Shown: positions 1-15,129 of the stretch, piece after piece
Layout: each line of letters begins with the position of its first letter
Position numbering within the stretch: position 1 is the first letter of the stretch
DNA from: Streptomyces sp. NRRL F-6492
GTDB lineage: Bacteria > Actinomycetota > Actinomycetes > Streptomycetales > Streptomycetaceae
Length of the DNA stretch: 64,000 nucleotides
Direction of reading: 5' to 3'
Assembly: GCF_001280125.1 (NCBI RefSeq)
Contig: NZ_LGEG01000001.1
Coordinates: forward strand, 186,001 to 250,000
Made by a program: the position numbers and the translations under genes
Notes under the pieces: generated by a model
What the model was told of the DNA's origin: nothing
What the model saw: the letters and a program-made list of their open reading frames with translations, nothing else
Database searches by the model: none

Positions 1-409
1 GCGTCATCGGGTCGAGCTTGACCGGCTGGCCGTCGGCCTTCACCTCGGCCGCGGCCTTGGCGCCCAGCTCGGCGAGCTCGGAACGCTTCTTGGCCCGGAA
101 GCCGGCGATGTCGAGCATCAGGCGGCTGCGGTCCCCGGTCTCCCGGTGCACGGCCAGACGGGTCAGCTCCTGGAGGGCTTCCAGGACCTCGCCGTCACGG
201 CCGACGAGCTTCTGGAGGTCACGGCTGCTGGAGTCGCTGACGATCGAGACCGCTGCCCGGTCCGCCTCGACGTCCATGTCGATGTCGCCGTCGAGGTCGG
301 CGATGTCGAGCAGGCCTTCGAGGTAGTCGGCCGCGATCTCGCCCTCCTGCTCCAGGCGGGTCAGGGTGTCGCCACCCTCGGCGGCGGCGGAGGTGGTGCC
401 TTCCGTCAC
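1..409 (-). CDS. jag: Jag/KhpB family RNA-binding protein, partial
   Basis: Start GTG at 407-409; the C-terminal part runs off the left edge. The visible 136 residues give an acidic N-terminus and then a KH-like segment (around VGRDGEVLEALQELTRLAV) followed by RLMLDIAGFRAKKRSEL, typical of the KH-R3H proteins Jag/KhpB/EloR. Family members bind RNA and influence cell elongation and division. The R3H domain expected further on is outside the window. It lies 30 bp downstream of yidC, the usual actinobacterial order, so it is probably cotranscribed with rnpA-yidD-yidC. Confidence 0.9.
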   Translation of the reverse strand, partial: MTEGTTSAAAEGGDTLTRLEQEGEIAADYLEGLLDIADLDGDIDMDVEADRAAVSIVSDSSSRDLQKLVGRDGEVLEALQELTRLAVHRETGDRSRLMLDIAGFRAKKRSELAELGAKAAAEVKADGQPVKLDPMT

Positions 410-439
410 GGACGGGCTCCTTCTTGCGTCGGGGGAGGC

Positions 440-1768
440 TTACTTCTTGGAGGACGGGTGCTTGGGCCGCTGCTGGCCCTTGCGCTGGCCGGTCTTGCCC
501 TGCTGGCGGGAGCCGCCGGAGTTGGCACGGCTCGGGCGCGTGGGCTTGTCGCCCTGGGCCTCGCCCTTCCCGTCGACGGCCTCGGAGGCACCGGTCCCGG
601 CCGGCCCCTGGGGCTTCTTCTCCAGCGAGGGAGCCGCCTTCTCGGCGGTCGGCCCGGAGCCGTCCTCGATCTCCTTCGCCACGGCCTGCTGGACCGCGGC
701 CTGGCGCTGGGCCTTGGTCTGGCGCTTGGGCTGCTGGCGCTTGGCGACGCCACCGCCCTCGGCCTCGGCCGTGACGGTGTCGCTCTTGACCACGGTGCCG
801 TCGGCCTGGGCGGCGAAGCCCGCCTTGGCGAGGCTTCCGAAGAAGCGGCGCTCGTTCTCGTTGCGGTCGCTGCCCTTGGCGACGACGACCTTGACGACGC
901 TCTTCCGGCGACGGCCGCGGACCTCACCGTGGTGGGTGATGCTCTTGAGGAGGCGCTGGAGATAGGCGTCCTGGGCCTTGCTGCCCGGCGTCGGGTTCTG
1001 GTTGATCACGTACATCTGCTGGCCCATGGTCCACACGTTGGTGGTCAGCCAGTAGACGAGGACGCCGACGGGGAAGTTGATGCCCATGACGGCGAAGATC
1101 ACCGGGAAGATGTACATGAGCATCTTCTGCTGCTGCATGTACGGGGTCTTCACCGAGAGGTCGACGTTCTTCATCATCAGCTGGCGCTGGGTGAAGAACT
1201 GCGAGGCCGACATCATGATGATCATGATCGCGGTGACGATGCGGACGTCGGTCAGCGAGGCGTTGAGGGCCTCGACCTTCTCCGGGCTGTCCATGAACTT
1301 CGCGGCGATCGGGGCGCCGAAGATGTGGGCCTGCCGGGCGCTGTCGACCAGCGCCTGGTTCATCACGCCGATCTCCTTGCCCGACGCGATGTTGGACAGC
1401 ACGTGGTACAGGGCGAAGAAGAACGGCGACTGGGCCAGGATGGGAAGGCACGAGGAGAGCGGGTTGGTGCCCGTCTCCTTGTACAGCTTCATCATCTCTT
1501 CGGACTGCCGCTGCTTGTCGCTCTTGTAGCGCTCCTGGATCGCCTTCATCTTCGGCTGGAGCGCCTGCATGTTCCGCGTCGACTTGATCTGCTTCACGAA
1601 GAGCGGGATCAGACAGATGCGGATCAGGATCACGAGGGACACGATGGACAGACCCCAGGCCCACCCGGTGTCGGGACCGAAGACCGCTCCGTACACCTTG
1701 TGGAACTGGACGATGACCCAGGAAACGGGCCAGGTGATGAAGCTGAACAGACTGGCAATCGTGTCCAC
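440..1768 (-). CDS. yidC: Membrane protein insertase YidC
   Basis: 442 residues. YidC/Oxa1 proteins insert and fold inner-membrane proteins, with or without SecYEG. The first hydrophobic segment is followed by the amphipathic, basic stretch [20 protein letters not shown] and the conserved cytosolic loop ([17 protein letters not shown]). Further membrane segments follow ([49 protein letters not shown]). The C-terminal tail of about 150 residues is Lys/Arg/Gln-rich and disordered, a feature of actinobacterial YidC and a possible ribosome contact. The GTG start follows AAGGAG by 8 bases, and that RBS lies inside the end of yidD, so the two are probably translationally coupled. Confidence 0.97.
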   Translation of the reverse strand: MDTIASLFSFITWPVSWVIVQFHKVYGAVFGPDTGWAWGLSIVSLVILIRICLIPLFVKQIKSTRNMQALQPKMKAIQERYKSDKQRQSEEMMKLYKETGTNPLSSCLPILAQSPFFFALYHVLSNIASGKEIGVMNQALVDSARQAHIFGAPIAAKFMDSPEKVEALNASLTDVRIVTAIMIIMMSASQFFTQRQLMMKNVDLSVKTPYMQQQKMLMYIFPVIFAVMGINFPVGVLVYWLTTNVWTMGQQMYVINQNPTPGSKAQDAYLQRLLKSITHHGEVRGRRRKSVVKVVVAKGSDRNENERRFFGSLAKAGFAAQADGTVVKSDTVTAEAEGGGVAKRQQPKRQTKAQRQAAVQQAVAKEIEDGSGPTAEKAAPSLEKKPQGPAGTGASEAVDGKGEAQGDKPTRPSRANSGGSRQQGKTGQRKGQQRPKHPSSKK

Positions 1769-1771
1769 TAA

Positions 1772-2098
1772 TCAGGCTCCTTGAGCATTGGGCGAGGTCT
1801 CTGCGGCCGGGCTCGTCTCGGCGGTGGACCCGCCCTTGTCGCCGCGCAACGCGTTCCTCAGCATTTCGTGCCAGCGGGGGCGCTTCCGCGGGGGGACGTG
1901 GTCCACACCGCCGGGCGACCACGGATTGCACCGCAGGATGCGCCAGGCGGTCAGGGCCGTGCCCTTGATCGCGCCGTGCCGGTCGATGGCCGTGAATCCG
2001 TAGCGGGAACACGACGGGTAGTACCGGCAGACGGGGCCCAGCAGGGGGCTGATCGTCCACTGGTACAGCTTGATGAGAGCCAGCAGCGGGTACTTCAT
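1772..2098 (-). CDS. yidD: Membrane protein insertion efficiency factor YidD
   Basis: 108 residues with the YidD signature [27 protein letters not shown] near the N-terminus, including conserved cysteines, then the amphipathic [20 protein letters not shown] and GGVDHVP. YidD is a small membrane-associated protein that helps YidC-dependent insertion. The ATG overlaps the rnpA stop by 4 bases, and 3 bases separate it from yidC. The last 30 or so residues are low-complexity (Thr/Ser/Pro/Ala) and probably disordered. Confidence 0.96.
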   Translation of the reverse strand: MKYPLLALIKLYQWTISPLLGPVCRYYPSCSRYGFTAIDRHGAIKGTALTAWRILRCNPWSPGGVDHVPPRKRPRWHEMLRNALRGDKGGSTAETSPAAETSPNAQGA

Positions 2099-2466
2099 CG
2101 CGTGCCCCCTCCCAGGAGCCGCTGAAGAGCGGCGTCCAGGTCTCGGGCCAGCTGTGCGTGATCGGCGTCGCCGGCTCCGGGCAACGCCCGTACCACCACC
2201 AGGCTACCGGGGGGCAGGGCGGAGAGGCGGTCGCGGACGAGGTGACGCAGACGACGCTTCACCTGGTTGCGTACGACCGCACCGCCCACGGCCTTGCTCA
2301 CGACGAAACCCGCACGCGTCGGGGGAGCGCTCTCCCCAGGCGCGTGCGGGTCCGTTGCACCGCTGCGTAGGTGGACGACGAGGAGCGGGCGACCGGCCCG
2401 GCGCCCTCGGCGTACCGCGGTTGCGAAGTCCTCGCGCCGCCTCAGCCGATTCTCGGTAGGCAGCAC
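2095..2466 (-). CDS. rnpA: Ribonuclease P protein component
   Basis: 123 residues. RnpA is the protein cofactor of the RNase P ribozyme, which matures tRNA 5' ends. It opens with the typical [20 protein letters not shown] and carries the RNR-like RNA-binding core [18 protein letters not shown]. The GTG start at 2466 is 21 bp from the rpmH stop, the near-universal rpmH-rnpA pairing, which implies cotranscription from the rpmH promoter. The gene end overlaps the yidD start (ATGA). Confidence 0.97.
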   Translation of the reverse strand: MLPTENRLRRREDFATAVRRGRRAGRPLLVVHLRSGATDPHAPGESAPPTRAGFVVSKAVGGAVVRNQVKRRLRHLVRDRLSALPPGSLVVVRALPGAGDADHAQLARDLDAALQRLLGGGTR

Positions 2467-2487
2467 GTCATGACCTGTTTAAGTGGA

Positions 2488-2625
2488 TCAGGCGGACAGG
2501 CTCGCGCGACCCTTGCCACGGCGGTTCGCCAGGATGGCGCGACCGGCGCGGGTGCGCATGCGCAGGCGGAAGCCGTGGGTCTTCGCGCGACGACGGTTGT
2601 TCGGCTGGAAGGTGCGCTTGCTCAC
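2488..2625 (-). CDS. rpmH: 50S ribosomal protein L34
   Basis: 45 residues with a GTG start at 2623-2625. The sequence begins [20 protein letters not shown] and ends [13 protein letters not shown], a full-length very basic L34. It is the first gene of the minus-strand rpmH-rnpA-yidD-yidC-jag operon and is divergent from dnaA across a 396-bp gap. Confidence 0.98.
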   Translation of the reverse strand: MSKRTFQPNNRRRAKTHGFRLRMRTRAGRAILANRRGKGRASLSA

Positions 2626-2792
2626 TCGGGGGCTCCAGAAATGATTCGGGTGGTGGCGGGACATCGCCTGGCTGTCACCGTGCGCCCACGAGTAGCTCGC
2701 AATACGCCCGAGTGCACCGCTTCGTGATCACGGAGAGTGATCTTTGCCCATCGGAGGCAGGCGGCAGCAGCCATCGACAACTCGACCTGGTT

Positions 2793-2822
2793 ACGGTACG
2801 CGCGGCTACGCCATCCGGTCAA
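2793..2822 (-). promoter_or_regulatory. Candidate rpmH promoter
   Basis: On the minus strand TTGACC (2817-2822) and TACCGT (2793-2798) are separated by 18 bp, a good match to the housekeeping sigma consensus. The implied leader before the rpmH start is about 160 nt. It sits 23 bp from the DnaA boxes of the divergent dnaA promoter. Seen by eye only. Confidence 0.5.
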
Positions 2823-2844
2823 ACCGACCTGTCGCCACCCCCCA

Positions 2845-2865
2845 TTGTGCACAGGCTGTGGACAA
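2845..2865. promoter_or_regulatory. Paired DnaA boxes of the dnaA promoter
   Basis: TTGTGCACA (plus, 2845-2853) and TGTGGACAA (2857-2865, reading TTGTCCACA on the minus strand) face each other 3 bp apart. The second matches the Streptomyces preferred box exactly. An inverted strong/weak pair just upstream of the dnaA -35 is the arrangement described for autoregulation of Streptomyces dnaA by DnaA protein. Confidence 0.85.
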
Positions 2866-2869
2866 CAAC

Positions 2870-2899
2870 TTGAACCACGTCAGTCCGCCCGACTACCGT
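2870..2899 (+). promoter_or_regulatory. Candidate dnaA promoter
   Basis: TTGAAC (2870-2875) and TACCGT (2894-2899) are separated by 18 bp. The -35 begins 4 bp after the DnaA-box pair, so bound DnaA would compete with RNA polymerase. Initiation about 7 bases after the -10 would leave a leader of roughly 115 nt before the dnaA start. Confidence 0.6.
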
Positions 2900-3021
2900 G
2901 GGCGGACTCCACAATCTTTTCCGTTCTGTCCTCACCTGTCCTCAACGGGCCGGTCTTCCGGACTTCGATCCACCGTCCCCGAGAACCACACCTTCGTGGG
3001 ACCTGCGAGAAAGCGTGCCCT

Positions 3022-4803
3022 GTGGCTGACGTACCTGCCGATCTTGCCGCAGTGTGGCCGCGGGTCCTCGAACAGCTCCTCGCCGAGGGCCAGCAGGGGA
3101 TCGAGCCCAAGGACAAGCAGTGGATCGAGCGCTGTCAGCCGCTCGCCCTGGTCGCCGACACGGCCCTCCTGGCCGTGCCCAACGAGTGGGGCAAGCGCGT
3201 CCTGGAGGGCCGGCTCGCCCCGCTGATCAGCGAGACCCTCAGCCGTGAGTGCGGCCGGCCGATCCGGATCGCGATCACCGTCGACGACTCCGTCGGCGAG
3301 CAGACGCCGCCCGCGCCCACCGTGCCGCAGCCGCAGCAGTCCCGCTACGACGAGCGCGACCGGCCCGAGCGGTACGAGAAGTACGACGGCTACGGCCACC
3401 GGCCGATGTCCGACGACGGGCTGCCGACCGCCCGCCCGGCCTATCCGGACTACCAGCAGCCGCAGCGGCCCGATCCCGGCTCCTGGCCGCGCACCCAGGA
3501 GGACCTCTCCTGGCAGCAGCCGCGCCTCGGCGGCTACCAGGAGCGGGCGCCGTACACCGGGCCCGAGCAGCCCCGGCAGACGCGCTACGACGAGCCCTCC
3601 CACGGCTACGAGCAGCAGCGGCCCGAGCGCGCCGAGCTGCCCGACCCGCCGAGCCACTCCGCGCGTCCCGGCCCCCGGCCGGGCGGCGGCCCGGTCCCCG
3701 GCCCCGGGGGCGTCCACGGTTCCCCGTCCTCCGGCTCCTCCGGGCAGGGCTCCGGCGCGCCGGGCGAGCAGCACGCGCGGCTGAACCCGCGGTACCTCTT
3801 CGACACCTTCGTGATCGGTTCCTCGAACCGGTTCGCGCACGCGGCCGCGGTCGCGGTGGCCGAGGCGCCGGCGAAGGCGTACAACCCCCTCTTCATCTAC
3901 GGGGAGTCGGGGCTCGGCAAGACCCATCTGCTGCACGCGATCGGGCACTACGCGCGGAGCCTCTACCCGGGCACGCGCGTGCGGTACGTGAGCTCCGAGG
4001 AGTTCACCAACGAGTTCATCAACTCGATCCGCGACGGCAAGGGCGACACCTTCCGCAAGCGCTACCGCGACGTGGACATCCTGCTCGTCGACGACATCCA
4101 GTTCCTGGCGAGCAAGGAGTCGACGCAGGAGGAGTTCTTCCACACCTTCAACACCCTGCACAACGCGAACAAGCAGATCGTGCTCTCCTCGGACCGGCCG
4201 CCCCGGCAGCTGGTGACCCTGGAGGACCGGCTCCGCAACCGCTTCGAGTGGGGCCTCACCACCGACGTGCAGCCGCCGGAGCTGGAGACGCGCATCGCGA
4301 TCCTCCGCAAGAAGGCGGTGCAGGAGCAGCTCAACGCCCCGCCGGAGGTACTGGAGTTCATCGCCTCCCGGATCTCGCGGAACATCCGCGAACTGGAGGG
4401 CGCGCTGATCCGGGTGACGGCCTTCGCGAGCCTCAACCGGCAGCCGGTCGACCTCGGGCTCACCGAGGTCGTCCTCAAGGACCTGATCCCGGGCGGCGAG
4501 GACAGCGCTCCGGAGATCACCGCTCCCGCGATCATGGCGGCCACCGCCGACTACTTCGGCCTGACGGTGGAGGACCTCTGCGGATCCTCGCGCAGCCGCG
4601 TCCTGGTGACGGCCCGCCAGATCGCCATGTACCTGTGCCGCGAGCTCACGGACCTGTCGCTGCCGAAGATCGGCGCGCAGTTCGGCGGCCGCGACCACAC
4701 GACGGTGATGCACGCGGACCGGAAGATCCGCGCCCTGATGGCGGAGCGGCGCTCCATCTACAACCAGGTCACCGAACTGACCAACCGCATCAAGAACGGC
4801 TGA
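3022..4803 (+). CDS. dnaA: Chromosomal replication initiator DnaA
   Basis: 593 residues from the GTG at 3022 ([20 protein letters not shown]), which matches the N-terminus conserved in Streptomyces DnaA; the frame is open upstream but nothing supports an earlier start. Domain I covers about residues 1-90. Domain II, about 95-255, is a long Pro/Gln/Arg/Tyr/Gly-rich linker characteristic of streptomycetes. The AAA+ domain III has Walker [12 protein letters not shown] near 292-302 and Walker [11 protein letters not shown]. Domain IV ends in the DnaA-box-binding signature [14 protein letters not shown] near 556. DnaA binds the boxes in the adjacent oriC, opens the duplex and loads the helicase. 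The gene has its own boxes upstream and a strong terminator after the stop. Confidence 0.99.
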   Translation: MADVPADLAAVWPRVLEQLLAEGQQGIEPKDKQWIERCQPLALVADTALLAVPNEWGKRVLEGRLAPLISETLSRECGRPIRIAITVDDSVGEQTPPAPTVPQPQQSRYDERDRPERYEKYDGYGHRPMSDDGLPTARPAYPDYQQPQRPDPGSWPRTQEDLSWQQPRLGGYQERAPYTGPEQPRQTRYDEPSHGYEQQRPERAELPDPPSHSARPGPRPGGGPVPGPGGVHGSPSSGSSGQGSGAPGEQHARLNPRYLFDTFVIGSSNRFAHAAAVAVAEAPAKAYNPLFIYGESGLGKTHLLHAIGHYARSLYPGTRVRYVSSEEFTNEFINSIRDGKGDTFRKRYRDVDILLVDDIQFLASKESTQEEFFHTFNTLHNANKQIVLSSDRPPRQLVTLEDRLRNRFEWGLTTDVQPPELETRIAILRKKAVQEQLNAPPEVLEFIASRISRNIRELEGALIRVTAFASLNRQPVDLGLTEVVLKDLIPGGEDSAPEITAPAIMAATADYFGLTVEDLCGSSRSRVLVTARQIAMYLCRELTDLSLPKIGAQFGGRDHTTVMHADRKIRALMAERRSIYNQVTELTNRIKNG

Positions 4804-4834
4804 CAGGGCCGACACGGTCGGTACGGCTTCCCAC

Positions 4835-4866
4835 AGGGCGCCCCGGGACTCCTCCCGGGGCGCCCT
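4835..4866 (+). terminator. dnaA terminator hairpin
   Basis: Perfect 14-bp inverted repeat (4835-4848 and 4853-4866) with a 4-base loop, 32 bp after the dnaA stop. There is no T-run, as is common in actinomycetes. It would insulate oriC from dnaA transcription. Confidence 0.75.
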
Positions 4867-5760
4867 CAGGCGTTCCCGGGGGTTTCCAGGGGTTTCCGGG
4901 GGTTTCCCGGGGGCGCTCCCGGGAGGGCGTCTCGGGGGCTCAGGACCGTCGGAGCGGGCCGCTCGGAGGCCGGGCAGGGACCCGTCGGGGGTTGAACACA
5001 GGCTGGGGACAGCCCGGAGACGGGTGGGCGACGAGGTGGCCCTGTTCGATTGCGTCGTTCCGCTGGCGGGTTCTCCACAGATTGCGGGATGATCACCCGT
5101 CCACAGGGTGGGGACTGCGAAGTTATCCGGATTTTGTCCACAGGTGCGCCTGGCGACAGAGGATCACTCCAGCTCAGACCCTTGGGGAATTGTTGGCAAA
5201 CGTTATCCACAGGCTGTGGACGGAACTTTCGTCCACAGGGGGTCTCGACGGTTGTCCACCGGCTGCCCACAGGGGACGGCCTGTTGCCCACAGCTTCTCC
5301 ACAGCCCTGTCCACTGTTCGGCAACGAAACACCCGTCCTCACCTCGACGAGTGAAAGGCGTCACACCAAGGGAGACGATTGGCCTGTGGGGAACCTGGGT
5401 AAAGCTGGGGACAGCGCTGGGGAGAACTCCCTGTGTCCTGTGTATGGGGTGTGCAGAACTTTCGGGTGTCCACAGAGACCCCCGGTTATCCACTGGTTCC
5501 ACCCACAGGCACGGTGGACAAAAAACTGGGTCTGACCTGCGTGGACGGGGTTATCCACCGTTTCCACAGGCCCTACTACTACTCCCACCTAGAGTTAGCT
5601 CGGAATCCGCTTTGAAGCAGGGCCTGTGCACAACTCGGCGCCGGAGCTCCGCCCGCCCCTCGTCCCGACTTGACCCGGAGCAGCACCGAGTGTCGGCGGC
5701 GTACGTCAGACTGGTTCCCGCAGTCGACGAAGAGCCAGCAACAAGCAGGAGGCGGTTCCG
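4867..5760. other. oriC: Origin of replication oriC
   Basis: Gene-free dnaA-dnaN intergenic region with dense DnaA boxes between 5071 and 5633. Exact or near-exact copies on the plus strand include TTCTCCACA 5071, CCGTCCACA 5097, TTGTCCACA 5134, TTATCCACA 5203, TCGTCCACA 5229, TTGTCCACC 5252, CTGCCCACA 5263, TTGCCCACA 5284, TTCTCCACA 5295, CTGTCCACT 5307, GTGTCCACA 5466, TTATCCACT 5486, TTATCCACC 5551 and GTTTCCACA 5560. On the minus strand are boxes at 5215-5223, 5385-5393, 5513-5521, 5540-5548 and 5625-5633. The boxes at 5203 and 5215 repeat the 3-bp-spaced inverted arrangement of the dnaA promoter. About 20 boxes in 560 bp is typical of Streptomyces oriC. The boxes fall in two groups (5071-5315 and 5466-5633) around a sparser centre. 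Confidence 0.97.
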
Positions 5761-6891
5761 GTGAAGATCCGGGTGGAGCGCGACGTACTCGCCGAGGCGG
5801 TGGCCTGGGTGGCCCGCAGCCTCCCGGCCCGTCCGCCGGCGCCCGTACTCGCGGGCCTTCTGCTGAAGGCCGAGGACGGCGCCCTGAGCTTCTCGAGCTT
5901 CGACTACGAGGTCTCCGCGCGGGTCTCGGTCGAGGCGGAGGTCGAGGAGGACGGCACCGTCCTCGTCTCCGGCCGCCTGCTCGCCGACATCTGCCGCGCC
6001 CTCCCCAACCGTCCGGTGGAGATCTCCACAGACGGTGTACGGGCGACCGTGGTCTGCGGCTCCTCCCGCTTCACCCTCCACACCCTGCCCGTGGAGGAGT
6101 ACCCGGCGCTTCCGGAGATGCCCACCGCGACGGGCACCGTCCCCGGTGAGGTCTTCGCCTCCGCCGCCGCCCAGGTGGCCATCGCCGCCGGCCGTGACGA
6201 CACGCTGCCCGTCCTCACCGGCGTGCGCATCGAGATCGAGGGCGACACGGTCACCCTGGCCTCCACCGACCGCTACCGCTTCGCGGTCCGCGAGTTCCTG
6301 TGGAAGCCGGAGTCCCCGGACGCCTCCGCGGTCGCCCTGGTGCCCGCGAAGACCCTCCTGGACACCGCCAAGGCGCTCACCAGCGGCGACACGGTCACCC
6401 TGGCGCTCTCGGGCTCCGGCAAGGGCGAGGGCCTCATCGGCTTCGAGGGCGCGGGCCGCCGCACCACCACCCGCCTGCTCGAAGGCGACCTGCCGAAGTA
6501 CCGGACGCTCTTCCCCACCGAGTTCAACTCGGTCGCGGTGATCGAGACCGCCCCCTTCGTCGAGGCCGTCAAGCGCGTGGCCCTGGTGGCCGAGCGCAAC
6601 ACCCCGGTCCGGCTGAGCTTCGAGCAGGGCGTGCTGATCCTGGAAGCGGGCTCCAGCGACGACGCACAGGCTGTGGAGAGGGTCGACGCGCAGTTGGAGG
6701 GCGACGACATCTCGATCGCCTTCAACCCGACCTTCCTGCTCGACGGTCTGAGCGCGATCGACTCCCCCGTCGCCCAGCTCTCCTTCACGACCTCCACCAA
6801 GCCGGCGCTGCTCAGCGGCAAGCCCGCCGTGGACGCCGAGGCGGACGAGGCCTACAAGTACCTGATCATGCCGGTGCGCCTCAGCGGCTGA
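5761..6891 (+). CDS. dnaN: DNA polymerase III beta subunit (sliding clamp)
   Basis: 376 residues from the GTG at 5761, preceded by an AGGAGG-like RBS (GCAGGAGGCGG, 5748-5758). The beta clamp is a ring-shaped dimer that tethers Pol III and recruits mismatch-repair and translesion partners. The sequence shows the three clamp domains (MKIRVERDVLAEAVAWVARS at the start; the middle domain around TVLLSG-like and VLTGVRIEIEGDTV motifs; the end in KYLIMPVRLSG). The length is normal for the family. It immediately follows oriC, and any dnaN promoter must lie within or at the edge of oriC. Confidence 0.99.
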   Translation: MKIRVERDVLAEAVAWVARSLPARPPAPVLAGLLLKAEDGALSFSSFDYEVSARVSVEAEVEEDGTVLVSGRLLADICRALPNRPVEISTDGVRATVVCGSSRFTLHTLPVEEYPALPEMPTATGTVPGEVFASAAAQVAIAAGRDDTLPVLTGVRIEIEGDTVTLASTDRYRFAVREFLWKPESPDASAVALVPAKTLLDTAKALTSGDTVTLALSGSGKGEGLIGFEGAGRRTTTRLLEGDLPKYRTLFPTEFNSVAVIETAPFVEAVKRVALVAERNTPVRLSFEQGVLILEAGSSDDAQAVERVDAQLEGDDISIAFNPTFLLDGLSAIDSPVAQLSFTTSTKPALLSGKPAVDAEADEAYKYLIMPVRLSG

Positions 6892-7077
6892 CGTCCGGCG
6901 GGTCCTGCCGGGGGCCGGGGTCGTCCCCCGGGAGACCGCGGTGCGCCGGTGCGCCTCGGCGGTCGACGCCCTGCTGCGGGGCGTCGCCTGAGCGGCTGAC
7001 CCCACAGGTGTGCACCCGCGTCCGGGCGTAGGCTCGGACGCGGGTACGAACCGCACACGACGCTTAAGGAATCTCTG

Positions 7078-7956
<879 letters not shown>

Positions 7957-8012
7957 TCCACAGGCTGTGCACCCGGCGGTGCACAGCAGCCGGGGAAGGT
8001 CGGCGCCCAACC

Positions 8013-9134
8013 ATGCACGTCACGCATCTGTCGCTGGCCGACTTCCGCTCCTACGCCCGGGTCGAGGTCCCGCTCGACCCGGGCGTCACCGCTTTCGTGG
8101 GCGCGAACGGCCAGGGCAAGACCAACCTGGTCGAGGCCGTCGGCTATCTCGCGACCCTCGGCAGCCACCGCGTCGCCTCCGACGCCCCGCTCGTGCGGAT
8201 GGGGGCGGAGCGCGCGGTCGTCCGGGCCGCCGTCACCCAGGGCGAGCGCTCCCAGCTGATCGAGCTGGAGCTCAACCCGGGCCGGGCCAATCGCGCCCGC
8301 GTCAACAGGTCCTCGCAGGTCAGACCGCGGGACATCCTGGGGATCGTACGGACCGTGCTGTTCGCCCCCGAGGACCTCGCCCTGGTGAAGGGCGACCCCG
8401 GCGAGCGCCGGCGCTTCCTCGACGAGCTGATCACGGCGCGCGCGCCGCGCATGGCGGGCGTTCGCTCCGACTACGAGCGCGTGCTCAAGCAGCGCAACAC
8501 GCTCCTGAAGTCGGCCGCGATGGCCCGGCGGCACGGCGGGCGGGGCATGGACCTGTCGACCCTGGACGTCTGGGACCAGCACCTGGCGCGGGCGGGCGCC
8601 GAGCTGCTCGCCCAGCGGCTCGACCTCATCGGCGTCCTCCAGCCGCTCGCGGACAAGGCGTACGAACAGCTCGCGCCCGGCGGCGGGCCGATCCTCCTGG
8701 AGTACCGGCCCTCCGCGCCCGGCGCCGGGAGCACCCGCGAGGAGCTGTACGAGCAGGTGCTCGCCGCCCTCGCCGAGGTCCGCAAGCAGGAGATCGAGCG
8801 GGGCGTCACGCTCGTCGGGCCGCACCGGGACGAGCTGCTGCTCAAGCTCGGGGACCTGCCCGCGAAGGGGTACGCGAGCCACGGCGAGTCCTGGTCGTAC
8901 GCCCTGGCGCTGCGGCTCGCCTCGTACGACCTGCTGCGGGCCGAGGGCAACGAGCCGGTCCTCGTCCTCGACGACGTCTTCGCCGAGCTGGACGCGCGCC
9001 GGCGCGAGCGGCTCGCGGAGCTGGTGGCGCACGGCGAGCAGGTCCTGGTGACGGCCGCCGTGGACGACGACGTGCCGGGCGTGCTCGCCGGGGCCCGGTA
9101 CGAGGTGGCCGGCGGGACGGTGGAACGCGTATGA
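8013..9134 (+). CDS. recF: DNA replication/repair protein RecF
   Basis: 373 residues from the ATG at 8013. RecF is an SMC-like ATPase that binds gapped DNA and, with RecO and RecR, loads RecA. Visible are [19 protein letters not shown], Walker [18 protein letters not shown] near 30, the signature region [20 protein letters not shown] and Walker [30 protein letters not shown] sequence, a weak DnaA-box match, lies across the gnd stop upstream. The end is 13 bp from dciA, so the two are probably cotranscribed. Confidence 0.98.
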   Translation: MHVTHLSLADFRSYARVEVPLDPGVTAFVGANGQGKTNLVEAVGYLATLGSHRVASDAPLVRMGAERAVVRAAVTQGERSQLIELELNPGRANRARVNRSSQVRPRDILGIVRTVLFAPEDLALVKGDPGERRRFLDELITARAPRMAGVRSDYERVLKQRNTLLKSAAMARRHGGRGMDLSTLDVWDQHLARAGAELLAQRLDLIGVLQPLADKAYEQLAPGGGPILLEYRPSAPGAGSTREELYEQVLAALAEVRKQEIERGVTLVGPHRDELLLKLGDLPAKGYASHGESWSYALALRLASYDLLRAEGNEPVLVLDDVFAELDARRRERLAELVAHGEQVLVTAAVDDDVPGVLAGARYEVAGGTVERV

Positions 9135-9147
9135 CCGTGGAGCGCGC

Positions 9148-9717
9148 ATGAGCGAGGAGAACCTTCCCCAGCCTGTGGACGGTCCCGCGGCATCCGGAAC
9201 CGCGGTCCCCGAGTCCTCGGGCGTCGACCTCGCCCGGGTGGCACTGCGTGCCGCCAAGGAGCAGGCGAAGGCGCGGGGCGCGGCCGCGCAGCAGAAGAAG
9301 CAGGCCCGGCGCGGCGGCGGGCTGCGGTCCGGCGCGCGCGCCGACGGGCGCGACCCGATGGCGCTCGGCGCCGCGATCAACCGGCTGATCACCGAGCGGG
9401 GCTGGGAGACGCCGGCGGCGGTCGGCGGGGTCATGGGCCGCTGGCCGCAGATCGTCGGCGAGGACCTGGCGAAGCACTGCGTACCGGTGAGGTTCGACGA
9501 CGAGCCGGACGCGCGCGTGCTGACCGTGCAGTGCGACTCGACCGCGTGGGCCACGCAGCTGCGACTCCTCGCGCCGAAGCTCGTCGCGCGGCTCAACGAG
9601 GACCTGGGGCACGGGACGGTACGGCTGATCAAGGTGCTGGGACCGGGGGCGCCGAGGCGGGGGTACGGGCCGCTGCGGGCGCCGGGGTCGGTGGGCCCGG
9701 GCGACACGTACGGCTAG
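9148..9717 (+). CDS. dciA: DciA-type DUF721 protein (putative replicative helicase loader)
   Basis: 189 residues. The C-terminal half (ALGAAINRLITERGW through TAWATQLRLLAPKLVARLNEDLG to GTVRLIKVLGP) is the DUF721 domain. Its mycobacterial equivalent, also between recF and gyrB, is a DciA homologue implicated in loading DnaB in bacteria that lack DnaC. The N-terminal 60 residues are basic and Ala/Lys/Gln-rich (KEQAKARGAAAQQKKQARRGG), probably a flexible nucleic-acid-binding extension. A CCGTCCACA DnaA box on the minus strand lies inside the gene at 9174-9182. Confidence 0.85.
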   Translation: MSEENLPQPVDGPAASGTAVPESSGVDLARVALRAAKEQAKARGAAAQQKKQARRGGGLRSGARADGRDPMALGAAINRLITERGWETPAAVGGVMGRWPQIVGEDLAKHCVPVRFDDEPDARVLTVQCDSTAWATQLRLLAPKLVARLNEDLGHGTVRLIKVLGPGAPRRGYGPLRAPGSVGPGDTYG

Positions 9718-9790
9718 GGCGCCGGGCGGCCGGGGTCCTCCTCGGCGCGGGGTCGCCCTTCGCGCCCTCGTTCTCGTGGTGCGGGTGAGG

Positions 9791-9830
9791 CGGGTACGTC
9801 GGTACGTGGGTACGCGGGTACGTCGGTACA
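9791..9830. repeat. 8-bp tandem repeat array
   Basis: Five consecutive copies of an 8-bp unit related to GGTACGTC (GGTACGTC, GGTACGTG, GGTACGCG, GGTACGTC, GGTACAAG). The units contain the dyad GTAC. No known function; likely slippage-derived. Confidence 0.7.
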
Positions 9831-10043
9831 AGGGGAGGGCACCGTGCCGGTGTCGTCGTGCCCACCCGTTCCGCACTGCGGAACGTCTGCCCACGACGGG
9901 GCGGGCGCGTCCCCGGCGGCGGGCGGGGCGTTCGCCCGTCGCGGGAACAGGTCGCGCGCCCACGACAAGGCGGAGCGCGCCCCCGGCGGGAGCGGAGTGC
10001 GCCCTCGTAGCGGGGCGGAACACCTGCCCGCAACGAGGCGGAG

Positions 10044-10165
10044 CGCGCCCCGCGACGGAACCGATCCGCGCCCCACGACAGACCCGAACCCCGCCCCACG
10101 GCGGAGCCGACCCGCGCCCCACGACAGACCCGACCCGCGCCCCGCGGCGGAACCGGACCCCGCCC
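10044..10165. repeat. Degenerate 22-25-bp tandem repeats upstream of gyrB
   Basis: About five imperfect direct copies of a unit beginning CGCCCC(A/G)CG followed by (A/G)C(A/G)GA(A/C)CCGA. The copies differ by substitutions and 1-2-bp indels. The array is purely noncoding and strand-asymmetric (C-rich on the plus strand). Confidence 0.65.
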
Positions 10166-10362
10166 CCGTGCCGTCATCGATCACGCGCTGACAACGTGGG
10201 GCCCCCGCCGCCCACGCCGCGCTACGACTCGAAGCGCTAGGTGGCCGTCAGAGGGCTCTGGAGCCCCTATCCGGATATGGGGAGTCGTCTCGCTACCGCC
10301 CAGGGCGGCACATGCGGACTCAGGTACCGGCAAACCCCCATGAGTGTCGGCGCTACCGGTAG

Positions 10363-12468
<2,106 letters not shown>

Positions 12469-12509
12469 GTCGGTCCCAGCTGACCGTACGAAAGGACTGA
12501 CGACCAGCA

Positions 12510-15125
<2,616 letters not shown>

Positions 15126-15129
15126 GAGC

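Noticed and set aside
146..1771. Long plus-strand open frame of 541 codons opposite yidC
   Set aside because: It is opposite yidC, which has a clear family match and membrane topology. The antisense frame is Leu/Gly/Arg/Val/Asp-rich, an artefact of GC-rich codons read on the other strand.
6908..6931. Terminator after dnaN
   Set aside because: CCGGGGG and CCCCCGG can pair over a 10-base loop, but the whole region is G/C-run rich and several pairings compete, so I do not call it.
10266..10284. Riboswitch or attenuator upstream of gyrB
   Set aside because: The near-palindrome TATCCGGATA flanked by C and G runs has no loop, and no riboswitch signature is present.
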